Below are positions 1-33,570 of a DNA stretch of 64,000 nt, in pieces. Position numbers and translations under genes: made by a program. The DNA is taken from NCBI GenBank assembly GCA_965153355.1, contig OZ231126.1, positions 82,646,001 through 82,710,000 on the forward strand. The letters run 5' to 3'. How positions within the stretch are numbered: the first letter of the stretch is position 1; each line of letters starts with the position of its first letter. The stretch is from Flaccisagitta enflata (Eukaryota > Chaetognatha > Sagittoidea > Aphragmophora). The notes under the pieces were generated by a model. The model did not search any database and had not been told where the DNA came from. It saw nothing but the letters and a program-made list of their open reading frames with translations.

Positions 1-175
1 CAAGAGTTGTGTCTTTTATCTAATTTAAAAATGTCAATTTATTGATATTAGGAAATAAAAAACATTTGTTTGTTACGTATATAATCACAAGAAAATTAGA
101 AAAAGCCAAAAACATCATCAAAGAAAGTTTCAGTCAGCTAAACTATATGCAATCAATGATTTTAATTATCAACTT

Positions 176-342
176 TTTAGTCGCAGACTAGCGACTCTAC
201 AAGAGGCTTTGTCCATCCGTCCGTCCGTCCATCCGTTGGTCGGTTGGTCCGTGGTGATCGAGTTGAGACAGTGCGAAAACGCGGATTTCCGCCCCTGCCC
301 ACCCGTCCGCGACTGGTATTGGCCGTGTATCCGGCCTTGTTT
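176..342 (-). mobile_element. Hairpin-ended short interspersed element, K1 copy
   Basis: Hairpin end TTTTTAGTCGCAGACTAGCG, tetranucleotide region CCGTCCGTCC..GGTTGGTCGG, then 'cccctgcccacccgtccgcgactg' and the end CCGGCCTTGTT. A full-length reference copy of the family. Confidence 0.8.
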
Positions 343-477
343 CTCTGGAATCTTCCACAGCATGGAGTGACAATGATTCAAGCAAAATTTGAGAATCTTA
401 TTTCAATAGCTTGATATTATGAAATATCTAAATATCTAAATATCTATATTATGAAATAAGTAAATATAAATATAATG

Positions 478-559
478 TAAATATATATATATATAAATAA
501 AATATAAATATATATATATATAAATATAATATAAATATATAAATAAATAATACATACAT

Positions 560-608
<49 letters not shown>

Positions 609-652
609 AATATATATAATATATAAATATATATGAATATATAATATATATA
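478..652. repeat. (TA)n-rich microsatellite
   Basis: Almost pure A/T with alternating TA and occasional AATA or ATGT interruptions. The open frame across it (Ile/Tyr-rich) is an artefact. Confidence 0.9.
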
Positions 653-653
653 A

Positions 654-973
654 TAGAGGTGGGGGAAATGCACCTTAGTCAACAGATAAAGTTGCAGGTG
701 AAGGAAATGTCATAATATGATAAGAATAGATAGTATGCCAAGTTTCAGGGCCTTTGGAACAGTTTCAGCCTAGCCCTCCACCCCCCTGATTTCCCATAGA
801 AAATGTATAGGAATGATTTTGGCCTCAAAAGTTTCCTATCTTTTATAATGGGGCAGGAGGGGGGTGGAGGGCTAGGCTAAAACTGTTCCAATGGCCCTGA
901 AACTTATCATATTATGACATTTCCTTCACCTGCAACTTGATCTGTTGACTAAAGTGCATTTCCCCCACCTCTA
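654..973. mobile_element. hAT-like MITE, copy 1
   Basis: Terminal inverted repeats begin TAGAGGTGGGGGAAATGCAC and extend for more than 80 bases. The element is flanked by an 8-bp duplication ATATATAA (646-653 and 974-981). The 8-bp duplication and TAGAG terminus fit the hAT superfamily. There is no coding capacity. The right arm lacks 18 bases present in copy 2 (8241-8567). Confidence 0.85.
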
Positions 974-1051
974 ATATATAATATATAAATATAATATAAA
1001 AATCTAAATATCTATATTATGAAATATCTAAACCTTGATTTGGCTAACTTC

Positions 1052-3344
1052 CTACAGGGTCATCAATCTCGACTGGGAAAAAGTGTTAAGCTATTGCTCT
1101 CAGCTGCTTCTTCTCACTAGTCTGGAATTTCTTATCTTTTATAGTACTATGTTTGACGTTTTTTGTGTCAAAATTTCATTAACCTGTGTTAAATGCTTTG
1201 ACCACAACATCAATTTAAAGAAAAACAAGCATTTTCAGATAACTATGGCAAAAAAAAAAAAAAAAAAAAAGAGACACATTCTTTTTCAATGTTTCACATT
1301 CATCCAATGAGAAAATCATAGCAAAATCCATGACCGTTTTAAAGCTCTTCAAAAGATCTTCAAAATGGGACCATGCTGGATGTTGTAGCTTTATTCGTTT
1401 AGAAATGACAGAGGGATAAAGAGTAGATGGTCAAGACTCAAAAAGCCACAATGAAAAAGCTGTTCCTTTTTGTTAGTTTTTAAAAAACCGTGAAAAAAAA
1501 TCTTTGTGAACTTTTTTTTTCAAGGTATTTTTAAAGATTTTTGAATTTTCTTTCATTCAAGACCAATCCCAGATCTGTAACTCAAACCGTTTAAAAGTTA
1601 GAGCTCGTCAAAGTGAACTACTTCTTATTAAAACCTTCTGAATACACGCCCTTTCCTAACTGAGGCAACTTTTTAAAAATGCCTCAGCATTGGCACCTAT
1701 GCAGGGCTGTTATATATATGTCGACAAATGTAACCATGCAAAAGACAAAAAATTCTGTTGGGATTTTTACAAGAAAATGCCGTAAAATGCCGTAAAAAGC
1801 CGTAAAAATGGCATTTTTGACTGTTTTACCAAGTTTAACTGATCAAAAAACCGTGACTCTTGTCTTATGATGCTTACATGGCACTGATACACATTCACGC
1901 AAAAATTCTAGTGAAGCCGTCACCATTGGGTTGCATTTTATGCCGTAAAATACCGTTAAAAGTGCAATTTTGACTGTTTTTTCAGTAATACCCTCTTATT
2001 GAGCGTGACATTCACTTGAGAACTACCCAAAAATGGATACTGTGGCATAAGACACTCAAATATTTACGTTTCAAAGTAAAGCGCAGAGATGAGGGCACAT
2101 ATCGAAGCCGTAAAAGGTCGTAATTTGCCGTTAAAATGGCCTTTTTTGCAGTTTTTAGGGTAAATCAACTCAAGAAACTACCCAACTAATCAGAAATTGA
2201 TCAGACAATGATGAAATGGCATTGATACACATCTCTGCCAATACCCAGGTCAAAATGCTGTAAAAATAGCATTTTTGACCATTTCTCAGTTTTTACGGCA
2301 TTTTTACGGCAAAAAATGATAACATATAAGGACGAGCTAACCTGAGAATTTACATAGATACTTTTAAGTGCCACGTTGTCTTTGTATATATAATATCTGA
2401 TGAAAGTATCTGTTTTCTCAGCAAATTTGCCCCCCAAAATGCCCAAAATGCCATCTTTATGGTGATTTTTGACCTTTTATGGCATTTAAATGGGACCAAA
2501 TATCTACGCTATATGTTGAAGCTTATATATGTGTGTGTCTTAGGCCCTAATACCCATTTTCTGGCAATTTTTTAGTAACTGACAATCTTTCTGAGAGGCT
2601 AATTCCGAAAAAACGGTCAAAAATGGACTTTTAATGGCATTTTACGGCATAATATCATGTCAAATGGTGAAGTCTTTACTTCAATCGTTGCACATATGTG
2701 TCTCAGTGCCAGATCAACACTTTTTGGCTACAGCCGCTGTTTTTTATCCAATTTTAGGCGACACAATAGTCAATATTGCCATTTTTACGGCTTTTTACGG
2801 CATTTTACGGCATGTTCTCGTAAAAATCCCAACAGAATTTTTTGTTTTTTGCACGGTTACATTCGTCGACATGTATATAACAGCCCTGCATAGGTGCCAA
2901 TGCTGAGGCATTTTTAAAAAGTTGCCTCAGTTAGGAAAGGGCGTGAATACAGTTGAATTGCAAAATTAGATATGGCAATGTTTTCATTCATTCTTGTGCC
3001 ATTTCTAAACGAATAAAGCTAGAACAACCAGCAACGTCGCATTTGAAAGATCTTTTGAAGATCTTTCAAACGGCCATGGATTTTTTATGTTTTGTATTGT
3101 CAGATCAGCAGAAATAAGCTAAATAAGTTGTCTACTTTTTTTTTGCCATGGTGATAGCCACAAATACTTATTTTACTTCAAATTGATGTTGTGGACAAAA
3201 TATTTGACACAGACCAGTGAAATTTTGACATGAAAAACGTCAAACATAGTACTATAAAAGAAAAGAAATTCCAGACTAGTGAGAAGAAGCAGCTGAGAGC
3301 GAAAGCTTAACACTTTTTCCCAGTCGAGATTGATGACCCTGTAG
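1052..3344. repeat. 2.3-kb foldback element with TTTACGGCA-rich core
   Basis: Outer arms CTACAGGGTCATCAATCTCG (1052) and its complement ending at 3344 pair over about 180 bases. Inner arms (about 1670-1815 versus 2770-2935, sharing 'gcctcagcattggcacctatg') pair again. The centre repeats TTTTACGGCATTT and its complement. No target duplication was seen and no gene is present. Confidence 0.85.
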
Positions 3345-3516
3345 ACCGGCTTAAAGCAGCTGAACAAGATTCGACTACCCCTGATATATATCTGCATGGA
3401 TGCAAATGCTCAATATGATCAGTTGTGTCAGTTAGCATCAGGAAGCGATCAAACATTTCCTATCATATGCAAATTAAGTAAATGCAAAAAAAGTCCGCTT
3501 GGGAATGATCCAAAGT

Positions 3517-3531
3517 AGAGAGAGAGAGAGA

Positions 3532-3597
<66 letters not shown>

Positions 3598-3610
3598 AAC
3601 ACACACACAG
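3517..3610. repeat. (GA)n(CA)n microsatellite
   Basis: A short GAGA run is followed by about 35 CA units with a few interruptions. Confidence 0.9.
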
Positions 3611-3889
3611 AAAGACATTTAGACAGCTAGGTAGACAGACAAAAACACAGTAAATGATTGAAATAAATCAAAAACACAGGAAAGGATTGAAATAAATCAA
3701 TTTCTTGCTTCAGGTAACAGATTATGGATTTTTCTGATTCCTCATATTAACAGATCTTAGATATTCTCCTTCTTTTAGATGTTTATTTGTTTTGAATTGT
3801 TAGATTTTATTTTTTGATTTTTATTGCTCTAAGACATCTAATATCTACTTTCAGATTGAAAGTAATAATAGCAATAGTGATAGCTTAGT

Positions 3890-4987
3890 AGTACACCGCT
3901 TTCAGATCGGACTGTCGCGAAAAGAAGATATATTACTCATAGAATACTGAAGACAACTACTTGATTCTTTTTTTCTGTGGTAGATAATTTGATTAAGTTT
4001 TGTTACAAAAAAATAATAAAAGCCCCAGTGTCGATATATTTGCTCTAAATTCAATGACAAAATTAGTCGATTTCAGCCAAAAATGGCCTTTTTTCATGGA
4101 AAAAATGAGGTTAGATAGCAGCAGTGCTTCTTTTTTTCAACAAGAGTGGTCCAACAGTGTTGGTTATGAGATATAAATACAGTTTTGTTAAAGATGATAA
4201 AAGATTTGACTTTTGTGATGCAGTAATGATTGATTTTGACCCCAAAACACCTCAAAAACCTTAAGACAGGCCTGTGTAAAGTTGAGTATTTCCCCCCCCC
4301 CGGTGGGGGGGGGGGAATAAAATCAAAAGGTTTGGAGATGGGGAAAAAAATCAAAAGCTAGAAAAGAAGAAAAAAGAAAATTTTAGAAGATTTAATACTT
4401 TTGGTAGTTCCAAATGGTAGTATCTGATTACTACAACACACTTTAACACTATCTAAACCTATAACATACTGTATTATTGCTTTGTGGGGAAGAAAATCAT
4501 TGATTTTGTAACGCAACGCGACATGTCACGGGGAAGAAAATCAAAGGCAGGGGGGGAAAAAAATCAAAAGCTGCTCAACTATATACACCCCTGCCTTAAG
4601 ATTTTGGAAAATTTTGAAAAATAGTCTGCAAATTGTTCAAAATTAATATGAATGAGAAAATTTTTTCCTTACATCATAATCTACATTAAATTTTCTCAAA
4701 TTCTAGACCAAGCCCAGCAATTCAGCTCAATTTGTGTAAAAATGACGACTATGAAATAAAGTAAAGAAAAAGTTGTTGGGGAAAAAAATCCTTCAATGTG
4801 AAACATGCAATATTCATTTATTGTTAGTAAGAGGCTTTAATTTTTTAATTGGTGGGACATTCTTTGCTTGTAGCAAAACTTAATCAAATTATCTATCAGG
4901 GGAAAAGAGAAAAAACTAGTTACTATGAATAGTTTTGGAGTTATACATCTTCTTTTCGCGACATTTCGATCTGAAAGCGGTGTATCT
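3890..4987. repeat. Foldback element with 100-base arms
   Basis: The left arm from 3890 (TACACCGCTTTCAGATCG) pairs with the right arm ending at 4987, including TGTCGCGAAAAGAAGAT and GATAATTTGATTAAGTTTTG. A hAT-like MITE (4267-4593) is nested inside. Confidence 0.75.
4267..4593. mobile_element. hAT-like MITE with C10/G11 hairpin
   Basis: Ends CAGGCCTGTGTAAAGTTGAG and CTCAACTATATACACCCCTG are imperfect inverted repeats, flanked by a perfect 8-bp duplication CCTTAAGA (4259-4266, 4594-4601). Near the left end, C10 GGT G11 (4292-4315) makes an extreme GC hairpin. A second, interrupted copy is at about 62845-63335. Confidence 0.85.
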
Positions 4988-5036
4988 ATGAAAATCCACA
5001 AGCATCTATCTGTCTCTTTTGCTCTCTCCATCTCCA

Positions 5037-5148
<112 letters not shown>

Positions 5149-5469
5149 CATTCTATTTCTATTGATGGAAAAGATGGACAGCAAAGTATTCACTAGATGT
5201 TCTTGTGATCTGAACGGGCAGAAGAGGCTTCGAAATTGCAAAAAATATGCTATTTTCAGCAAGTCCGCATTTTTTTCGCTGGGGAATCCGAAAATCGCGG
5301 TCTTGAAAGGCATTTCACGGTCTTGAAAGTAGAGTTGGGATAACTTATGTCGTGACTGTCGAAATCGACAGTCACACCCCATGGTGTCGGTCACTCGACA
5401 TCATGGTCAAAAACCGTCACGACCTACTGACTGACAGACAAAGGAAAAGGTAAAGAACAAGTCATCCAA

Positions 5470-6525
5470 GGATCGCACATGTTCAGCGGTACTCGATGCC
5501 CTGCTTGGAGTGATTAGCTGAATAATTGGAGTGAAAGCAGGGCATCGGCCCTAAAGGGGTGATGTCCTGTAGGACACAGGGGTGAATTTCCATACATTCT
5601 TAGAGGGCATATTTGAGGCCTTGGGAGCAATTTTTCCATGTTATTCATTAGGAATTATGCATTTTTTCCATTTCTCATCATTTTACTATGTTATTCCATG
5701 GGAATTTTACATTTTTTTTCAATTTTTATCAATTTTCTATGTTATTCAATGAGAAACATGCAATTTTTTGCTTCATTTCAAATTTTCCATGTTATTCAAT
5801 GGGAATTTGAGGCTTGAGAAGCTTTAGGGGGGGACGGACAGATGTATGGACAGACGGATGTACGGATGGACGTCTGGAAATTCACCCCTGTGTCCTACAG
5901 GACATTAGCCTTTCGGGGCCGCTGCTCAATAAGAGAGGGAGAGACTTTTCACCTCTCACTTTTTGGGCAGCGGCCGTAAAGGGCCGATGTCCTGTAGGAC
6001 ACAGGGGTGAACCATAACGTACGTCTGTCTGTCCGTCCATCCCCCTCCAAAGGTTTTCAAGCCTCAAATTCTCATTGAATAACATGGAAAATTGAAAAAA
6101 TGCAAACTTTTCATCGAATAACATGGGAAACTTAAAAAATGTGAAAAAATTCAAATTTTCTAATGGATAACATAGAAAATTTACCAATAATTGAAAAAAT
6201 ATGGCATTTCTAATGAACCACATAAAAATTTGTTGAAAAATGTAAAAAATATAAAAGATGTAAAAAAATTGTAAAAAATGTTAAAAATGTAAAAAGAATG
6301 CAAATTCTCTAATGGATAACATGGAAAAAATACATAATTCCCATTGAATATCATGAAAAATTGCCCCAAAGACCTCAAACAGGCCCCCTCAGGACGTGTG
6401 GAAATTCAACCCTGTATCCTACAGGACAGTGACCCATTAGGGCCGCTGCCCTGCTTCCACTCTACTTCTTCAGCTGATCAATTCAAGCAGGGCATCGGGT
6501 ACCGCTGACCATGTGCGATCCTTAG
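5470..6525. repeat. Foldback repeat 'CCTGTAGGACACAGGGGTGAA', family G
   Basis: Inverted blocks contain GATGTCCTGTAGGACA, AGCAGGGCATCGG and 'accgctgaccatgtgcgatcc'. Between them lie imperfect tandem units of about 45-60 bases built on 'cccattgaataacatggaaaattg'. Related copies are at 21240-21960, 28455-28720, 29290-29520 and 43500-43615. No coding potential. Confidence 0.75.
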
Positions 6526-6538
6526 ATGACTTGTTATA

Positions 6539-6539
<1 letters not shown>

Positions 6540-6624
<85 letters not shown>

Positions 6625-6632
6625 TCTCTCTC
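6540..6632. repeat. (CT)n microsatellite
   Basis: Pure CT, followed at 6656-6722 by a K2-type hairpin (TTTTAGATGCGTCCTCGCATC) and a GGTTGGTC tetranucleotide run. Confidence 0.95.
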
Positions 6633-6804
6633 TTAATCCTAGATCACCTACAATTTTTAGATGCGTCCTCGCATCTCTATAATAGCCTGTCTGTCGGTTG
6701 GTCGGTTGGTCGGTTGGTTGGTAACGCATTCATTTGGAACATCAAAATCAAGCATTTTTTCAACAGAAAAGTGGTTCTACCCCAGTAAAAGAAGCGTACA
6801 TCAA

Positions 6805-7075
6805 GTAATTCATTCACTTAATCATTTATTCATTTACAAATAACATTCATTCATTAAAAAAACATTCATTCATAAAAAACGTTCATTCAAAGAGGACGCA
6901 TTGGCCTTGTTTTTCTTGCTCACGAGATTCTCTCCTAGTCCGTTTGTTACGAGCATGTCATTCATTCATTCATTCATTCATTCATTAATTCATTCATTCA
7001 TTCATTCTCTCACTAATTCACTAATTCATTCATTCATTCGTTCATTCATTCACTAATTCATTCACTCATTCATAC
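6805..7075. repeat. (CATT)n tetranucleotide repeat
   Basis: Long imperfect CATTCATT array interrupted at 6890-6960 by 'agaggacgcattggccttg', a K2-type repeat end. A similar arrangement is at 40690-41310. Confidence 0.85.
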
Positions 7076-7227
7076 AGCAGATGTCGTAATGAGTTCCCCG
7101 TATTTCCAAGTCTACACAGTGGGGCTTAACAATGTAAAATGACGAAAAAAAGCAAAGTGTTACCAACCGACCGACCGACAGGCAGAGCGGGTCATAGAGT
7201 CGCGACTAAGAAAAGAAAAGAAAAATC

Positions 7228-7824
7228 TAGCTCAAAGGTATAGACACAAGATAAACATTTGTTGATTTATTCAATAAATAAAAAGTAATATAATTCTGGA
7301 ATAGGCTACATTTAGCACTAACTGTATCCCCCTTAGGCAGTAACAACCGCCTTTATACGCCTTAGCATGTTTGTGTTGAGAGATTTGAGGTAAATTGGCA
7401 TGGTCTTTCCCAGATTTTTAAAGTAACTTTTTTCAGCCCTGCTGCTCAAGTTCCACAATATTTGTTTTAAAGCGGCTTCATTTGAGACTAAAGCAATTCA
7501 AATGAGGTTCAGATTGGGGTTGTTTCCAGGCCCACTACCAAAGAGGTTGACGCCTTGTATTGTGTGCCATTACATCGTTGTAATGGCGTTATATACTGTA
7601 GTGCCATCTTCTATCAATGAATTGCATTTTTTGTTTTGCTAATTTTGATCTGGGGTAGCAATCTTGTTATGTCTGTCATTTCTATCACTTTGATTTAGAA
7701 GAATGCGGTTGGTGCCATTCAATCAAAAATTTGATCCAGTTTCTGGATCTCACCAATTTGCTCATCATTTTTTATTCTAAGCAGTGATATTGCCCAAAAC
7801 GCTTGTGTCTATACTTTTGAGCTA
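7228..7824 (-). pseudogene. Decayed Tc1/mariner transposase (C-terminal part) between inverted repeats
   Basis: Termini TAGCTCAAAGGTATAGACAC (7228) and its near-complement ending at 7824 form inverted repeats. On the - strand, about 7335-7640 translates with stops to fragments EDGTTVYN..., PGNNPNLNLI and LRRIKAVVTA*GGY. These correspond to the Tc1-family 'QDGAP.H', 'PGNSPDLNPIE' (catalytic D region) and 'MPRRI.AVI.AKGG'. Catalytic positions are lost and the N-terminal half is absent, so it is inactive. Confidence 0.72.
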
Positions 7825-7925
7825 CAGTAGATGTCGTCTATACTTGGAAATACGGGGGCCCTCATATCCTAGATACCATTTGTGAAAATTAAATGAAACT
7901 GTGTTTGTATAATGCTTATGTCCTG

Positions 7926-8224
7926 TAGGGTTGACGATGGGGTATGGTAGCTCTGTGGAGAGAAATTTTTTTTGAATATAATAAATCAAATTCGCTCTGC
8001 ACAGACAGTTGGAGTTGGTCTAGTGGTTAACTCACTTGACTTCAGACCTATTGAGATCAATTTATTTAAAAGTTTCAGATCCGAATCCCATGCTGGTTTT
8101 GCAATTTCAATGAATAGATGAAGCTGAAATTCTGCAAAAAAAGCGAAGGATCCTATCATTTTATACTTAGTTTTTTTCTTAAGGTAAGCTGTAGGGGGAT
8201 GCCATACCCCATCGTCAACCCCTT
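7926..8224. repeat. Inverted-repeat cassette enclosing a tRNA-like sequence
   Basis: GGGTTGACGATGGGGTATGG near 7929 and its complement near 8202-8221 bracket about 270 bases. Between them is a tRNA-like segment with an A-box-like TGGTCTAGTGG and a B-box-like GATCCGAATCC. Confidence 0.7.
8010..8098 (+). other. tRNA-like sequence (possible SINE head or tRNA pseudogene)
   Basis: The A-box-like TGGTCTAGTGGTT (8016-8028) and B-box-like GATCCGAATCC (8078-8088) are about 60 bases apart, as in a tRNA with a long variable arm. Acceptor pairing is not convincing, so I do not call a functional tRNA. Confidence 0.4.
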
Positions 8225-8240
8225 AGGGTCCATATATTAC

Positions 8241-8567
8241 TAGAGGTGGGGGAAATGCACCTTAGTCAACAGATCAAGTTGCACATGAAGGAAATGTCAT
8301 AATATGATAAGAATAGATAGTATGCCAAGTTTCAACGCCTTTGGAACAGTTTCAGCCTAGCCCTCCACTCCCCTGATTTCCCATAGAAAATGTATAGGAA
8401 TGATTTTGGCCTCAAAAGTTTCCTATCTTTTATAATGGGGCAGGATGGGGGGTGGAAACTGTTCCAAAGGCCCTGAAACTTGGCATACTATTTATTCTTA
8501 TCATATTATGACATATCCTTCATGTGCAACTTGATCTGTTGACTAAAGTGCATTTCCCCCACCTCTA
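8241..8567. mobile_element. hAT-like MITE, copy 2
   Basis: Same element as 654-973, with ends TAGAGGTGGGGGAAATGCAC and complement. Flanked by ATATATTAC on both sides (8232-8240, 8568-8576). It has lost the second 'ggagggctaggct' that copy 1 keeps but retains 18 bases missing from copy 1. Confidence 0.85.
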
Positions 8568-9395
8568 ATATATTACACAAGCAAAATATTAGTCCTCCTA
8601 CTGTACTGATATTCAGTAGCTTGTACCTAAATGACAAAAAGTGATAAATTCGGCATTCCACATGCACTTTATGCTGTGGGGTTGTCTTGAGCTCCTGTTA
8701 AGATCAGTTTTGCTACTCAAATCTTACTTTAAGCTTTCCGCGTCTCACCCTTGGTAAAACCTACCTCTATGGGGAACCAAAAATTTCAAAGTGCTTAAAT
8801 ATCTGTTTTGACGGCAGATTTGAAATCTGCAGAAAAAACTGCTTATTGAAAGTGCTTTCCTTTTTTTCAATATTTCAACTAGAAGGTGCTCAAAATAAGC
8901 GTCGAAGTTTGCTTAATTTACCTTTCTCTTTTATTTCTTTGTAAAATCGCCAAACTTACCTTTTTGTCATATCTTCAAGGTGAATTTTGACTATGATCCC
9001 GAAGGAATTTTGGAAAAAGGAGAGCACTTTCAATTATCAGTTTTTCATGCAGATTTCAAATATGCAGTCAAAAATGGGATTTTAGTAACTTGTATTTTTT
9101 GATTTCCTATAGGCTAAAGGAAATTTCAAGATAAGGCGCGGCCAGCAAGATGCAAAACTTTCAAACTGAAATTGATGTCATTAGAAGCCCAAGACAGCCC
9201 CACAACAAGAACTACTTGTAGAATTCTGATTTTATTGTTTATTGTCATTTCGGTACAAGCTAATACTCAGGTTATGAGCTCCCCCGTATTTCCAAGTCTA
9301 GACGACATCTACTGCATATAGTAGGATGTAGAGTCACATGGTAGAGTCAGAACGCCTTCTTTCATGGTAAAGTTCCGACACCTTCTCTCCTGCAG

Positions 9396-31307
<21,912 letters not shown>

Positions 31308-31799
31308 ATACATATCAACCTCTAGAACCCGAGAAGGTCAACAGCGACAACCACGACAATAACAAAACCTACAGCAACATTTGCCGCAACAAAAACAACA
31401 ACAACGACAACAACAACGACAACAACAACGACGACGACGACACATCAAGGAAACTTGCAAAGGGGTGAGGCTTGCCTTTCAAGACTTAAGACGAAGACAA
31501 CAATGGCAACGACGATAACCACAACAATGGCAACGACGATAACGACAAAACAACAACAGTATCAACTTTTTTTACTTCCCCCTGTTTTCTTACGTTTTTT
31601 TTTCCAAGAAATTATCACTGATGAACACCGGTGTCCCCTTACTCTGCGCTAATTGTCCCAAAACCAACGAACGTGGGATTTTGTTATTTTTCCAGATTTT
31701 CAGACATAATTTTTTTCGTGACTATTTTTTAATTCGTTTTGTGTCTTTCTCCAGAGCAGTTATGAATAAGACAAAGTGATAATGATTAAGGAGCTAGAG

Positions 31800-31995
31800 G
31801 TAGTCTTGGCTATTAGCCAAACAAACCTGCACTCTTGCCTAACCTCTAGCTTTCTTTTGAAATATGCCGCCTGTACTTTCTGCCAAGCTAATGTAGGGGT
31901 TTTTCGTTATAGGATTAGGTTATGGTAAGTAAGAAGCTAGAGTTAGTTTGGTCTACTAGCCAAACAAACTTGCTTTCTAGCCTAACCACCAGCCT
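31800..31995. repeat. Direct duplication of about 125 bases
   Basis: 'gctagaggtagtcttggctattagccaaacaaacctgc' recurs as 'gctagagttagtttggtctactagccaaacaaacttgc'. 'cgcctgtactttctgccaag' also recurs at about 35730. Confidence 0.75.
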
Positions 31996-32063
31996 TGCTT
32001 AAGTATACTATACGAATTTATTAAAAGACGCCCGTTTGACTGATTGATTCAGCCATAAAGACT

Positions 32064-32069
32064 AATAAA
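32064..32069 (+). promoter_or_regulatory. Candidate polyadenylation signal of the SLC12A9-like gene
   Basis: This is the first exact AATAAA that I noticed on the + strand after the stop codon, about 760 bases downstream. The intervening sequence has CAA/GAC-rich simple repeats (about 31360-31560) and a direct duplication (31800-31995). A non-consensus signal closer to the stop is equally possible. Confidence 0.3.
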
Positions 32070-32121
32070 AGGACTGAAGTATTTAAATTCTAGACCGTTT
32101 GGAAGCCCTGCAAAAAATGTA

Positions 32122-32684
32122 TAAGTCTACGTTCACCTACAAACATTAATAACTACAATTTTGATCAGGATAATTAAGAAAAATTGGTGAGATTAAGAAA
32201 GGTCTTCAAAAAATCTTTCATTTGAGTCCAATCCCATCCTGGTAGCTCAAAGCGTTTAGAAATGAGAGCAGTTTGAAGATGGCTCGTCACTTTTTAAAAT
32301 TGAGAAAATTGAGAAAATAGAGCAGTTTTCTTGTGCCAATCTGTCACGTCATAGGCTGAAAAAAGGCTGAAAAAAGGCTGAAAAAAGTTAAAGGGCTACT
32401 AACTTGATTCCCCAATACTTCTTCCCCCCAGAATTTCTGGATCATGAAGACATGAAGGACAATCTATGATTCTGTAGGGACTGACATAAATCGCAAAAAA
32501 TGTTAGGTGACAAGGTCTGGCAGAAGATCCTTCAGAAGCTTTTCAAATCATTACAGTGGTCCATAGAAGCAGGCTTTACCACAGGAGGAAGTTCGTTGAA
32601 GTAATTAAATAATGATATGAATTAATTTATCATTATTTCATGATTAAATGAGTTTTTGGTCCAAGTGAACGTAGACTTACAGTA
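32122..32684. repeat. Foldback with AGTCTACGTTCAC ends
   Basis: AAGTCTACGTTCACC (about 32122) pairs with GTGAACGTAGACTTA (about 32668). The right end abuts the next element at 32690. Confidence 0.65.
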
Positions 32685-32689
32685 GATGT

Positions 32690-33255
32690 CGTCTAGACTT
32701 AGAAATACGGGGGAACTCATTACAGGAAAAAAGATTTACTTAAGAGACTGATATTTGGAATATAAACTTATAAAGGGATGCTTTGTTGCCCATGGGTATT
32801 GGTTGCTATAGAAACACATTTTCATGTATTCACGCTTAAACATCAATATTTTGAAAAAAATTTTTTAAGGAACATTGTTTAAAATAAAATTTGCCACAAC
32901 TTTCCCACAGTATGTTCTGTAAGAATATTGCTCTTTTAGCCGTTGCTAGGGAGCGTAACTATGTGTGACAGCCTTGCGATGCTCCTTAGCAACTGCCAAA
33001 CCAGTGGTATTCTTACAGAACATAATGTGGGAAAATTGTAGCAAATTTTTTTTTTAAACAATGTTCCCCTAAAAATGTTCTCAAAAAATTGGTACTTAAG
33101 CGTAAGTACATGGAAATGTGTTTCCATGGCAACCAACACCCATAGGCAATAAAACATCCTTTTATTAGTTTATATCCCAAATATCACTCTCTTAACATTA
33201 TTTGTCTTCTTGTAATGAATTCCCCCGCATTTCCAAGTCTAGACGACATCTACTG
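32690..33255. mobile_element. TA-target foldback element 'CAGTAGATGTCGTC', 566 bp
   Basis: Inverted ends CAGTAGATGTCGTCTAGACT and its complement, then AAATACGGGGGAACTCATTA, with TA on both sides (32688-32689, 33256-33257). The interior is also largely self-complementary. Same family as 7825-9314. Confidence 0.85.
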
Positions 33256-33351
33256 TATGTCGTAGGTAGTATAGTACGTAGTATGTTGACTATGTTGAGT
33301 AGTTATGTTGTCCAACTTTCATATGGTGCCAATCTGTCAATTGTCTTTTTT

Positions 33352-33570
33352 TTTTAAATCGCGTGCTACGCGACTCTTCACCCCGCTTTGTTAGTCCGTT
33401 GGTCCGTCCGTCTGTTGGTCCATCAGTTTGTTCGTCTGTCAAACTTAACGTTTTTGGCGTTTATGGTTTTTTTGGCCATGCTGCTCCTGCCCAAATGCTC
33501 CACGAACCTCAAATATGGTCCCTGCCCACCCGCACGCAAATGGGGTAGCCGGGTATCCGGCCTTGTTTCT
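33352..33570 (-). mobile_element. K1 copy, full length
   Basis: 'cgcgtgctacgcgactc' hairpin, GTCCGTTGGTCCGTCCGTCT run, 'cctgcccacccgcacgcaaatggggtagcc' and CCGGCCTTGTT. Confidence 0.8.

Larger units (their letters stand above)
7825..9314. mobile_element. TA-target foldback element 'CAGTAGATGTCGTC', long copy
   Basis: Inverted termini CAGTAGATGTCGTCTATACT (7825) and the complement ending at 9314 pair for about 45 bases (TTGGAAATACGGGGG). The left flank is TA. Inside are a second pair of arms (GTGGGGTTGTCTTG at about 8690; complement at about 9190), a tRNA-like cassette (7926-8224) and a hAT-like MITE (8241-8567). A 566-bp relative is at 32690-33255. Confidence 0.8.

Noticed and set aside
8010-8098. 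Functional tRNA gene
   Set aside because: Internal promoter-like boxes are present, but I could not pair a convincing acceptor stem; kept only as tRNA-like.
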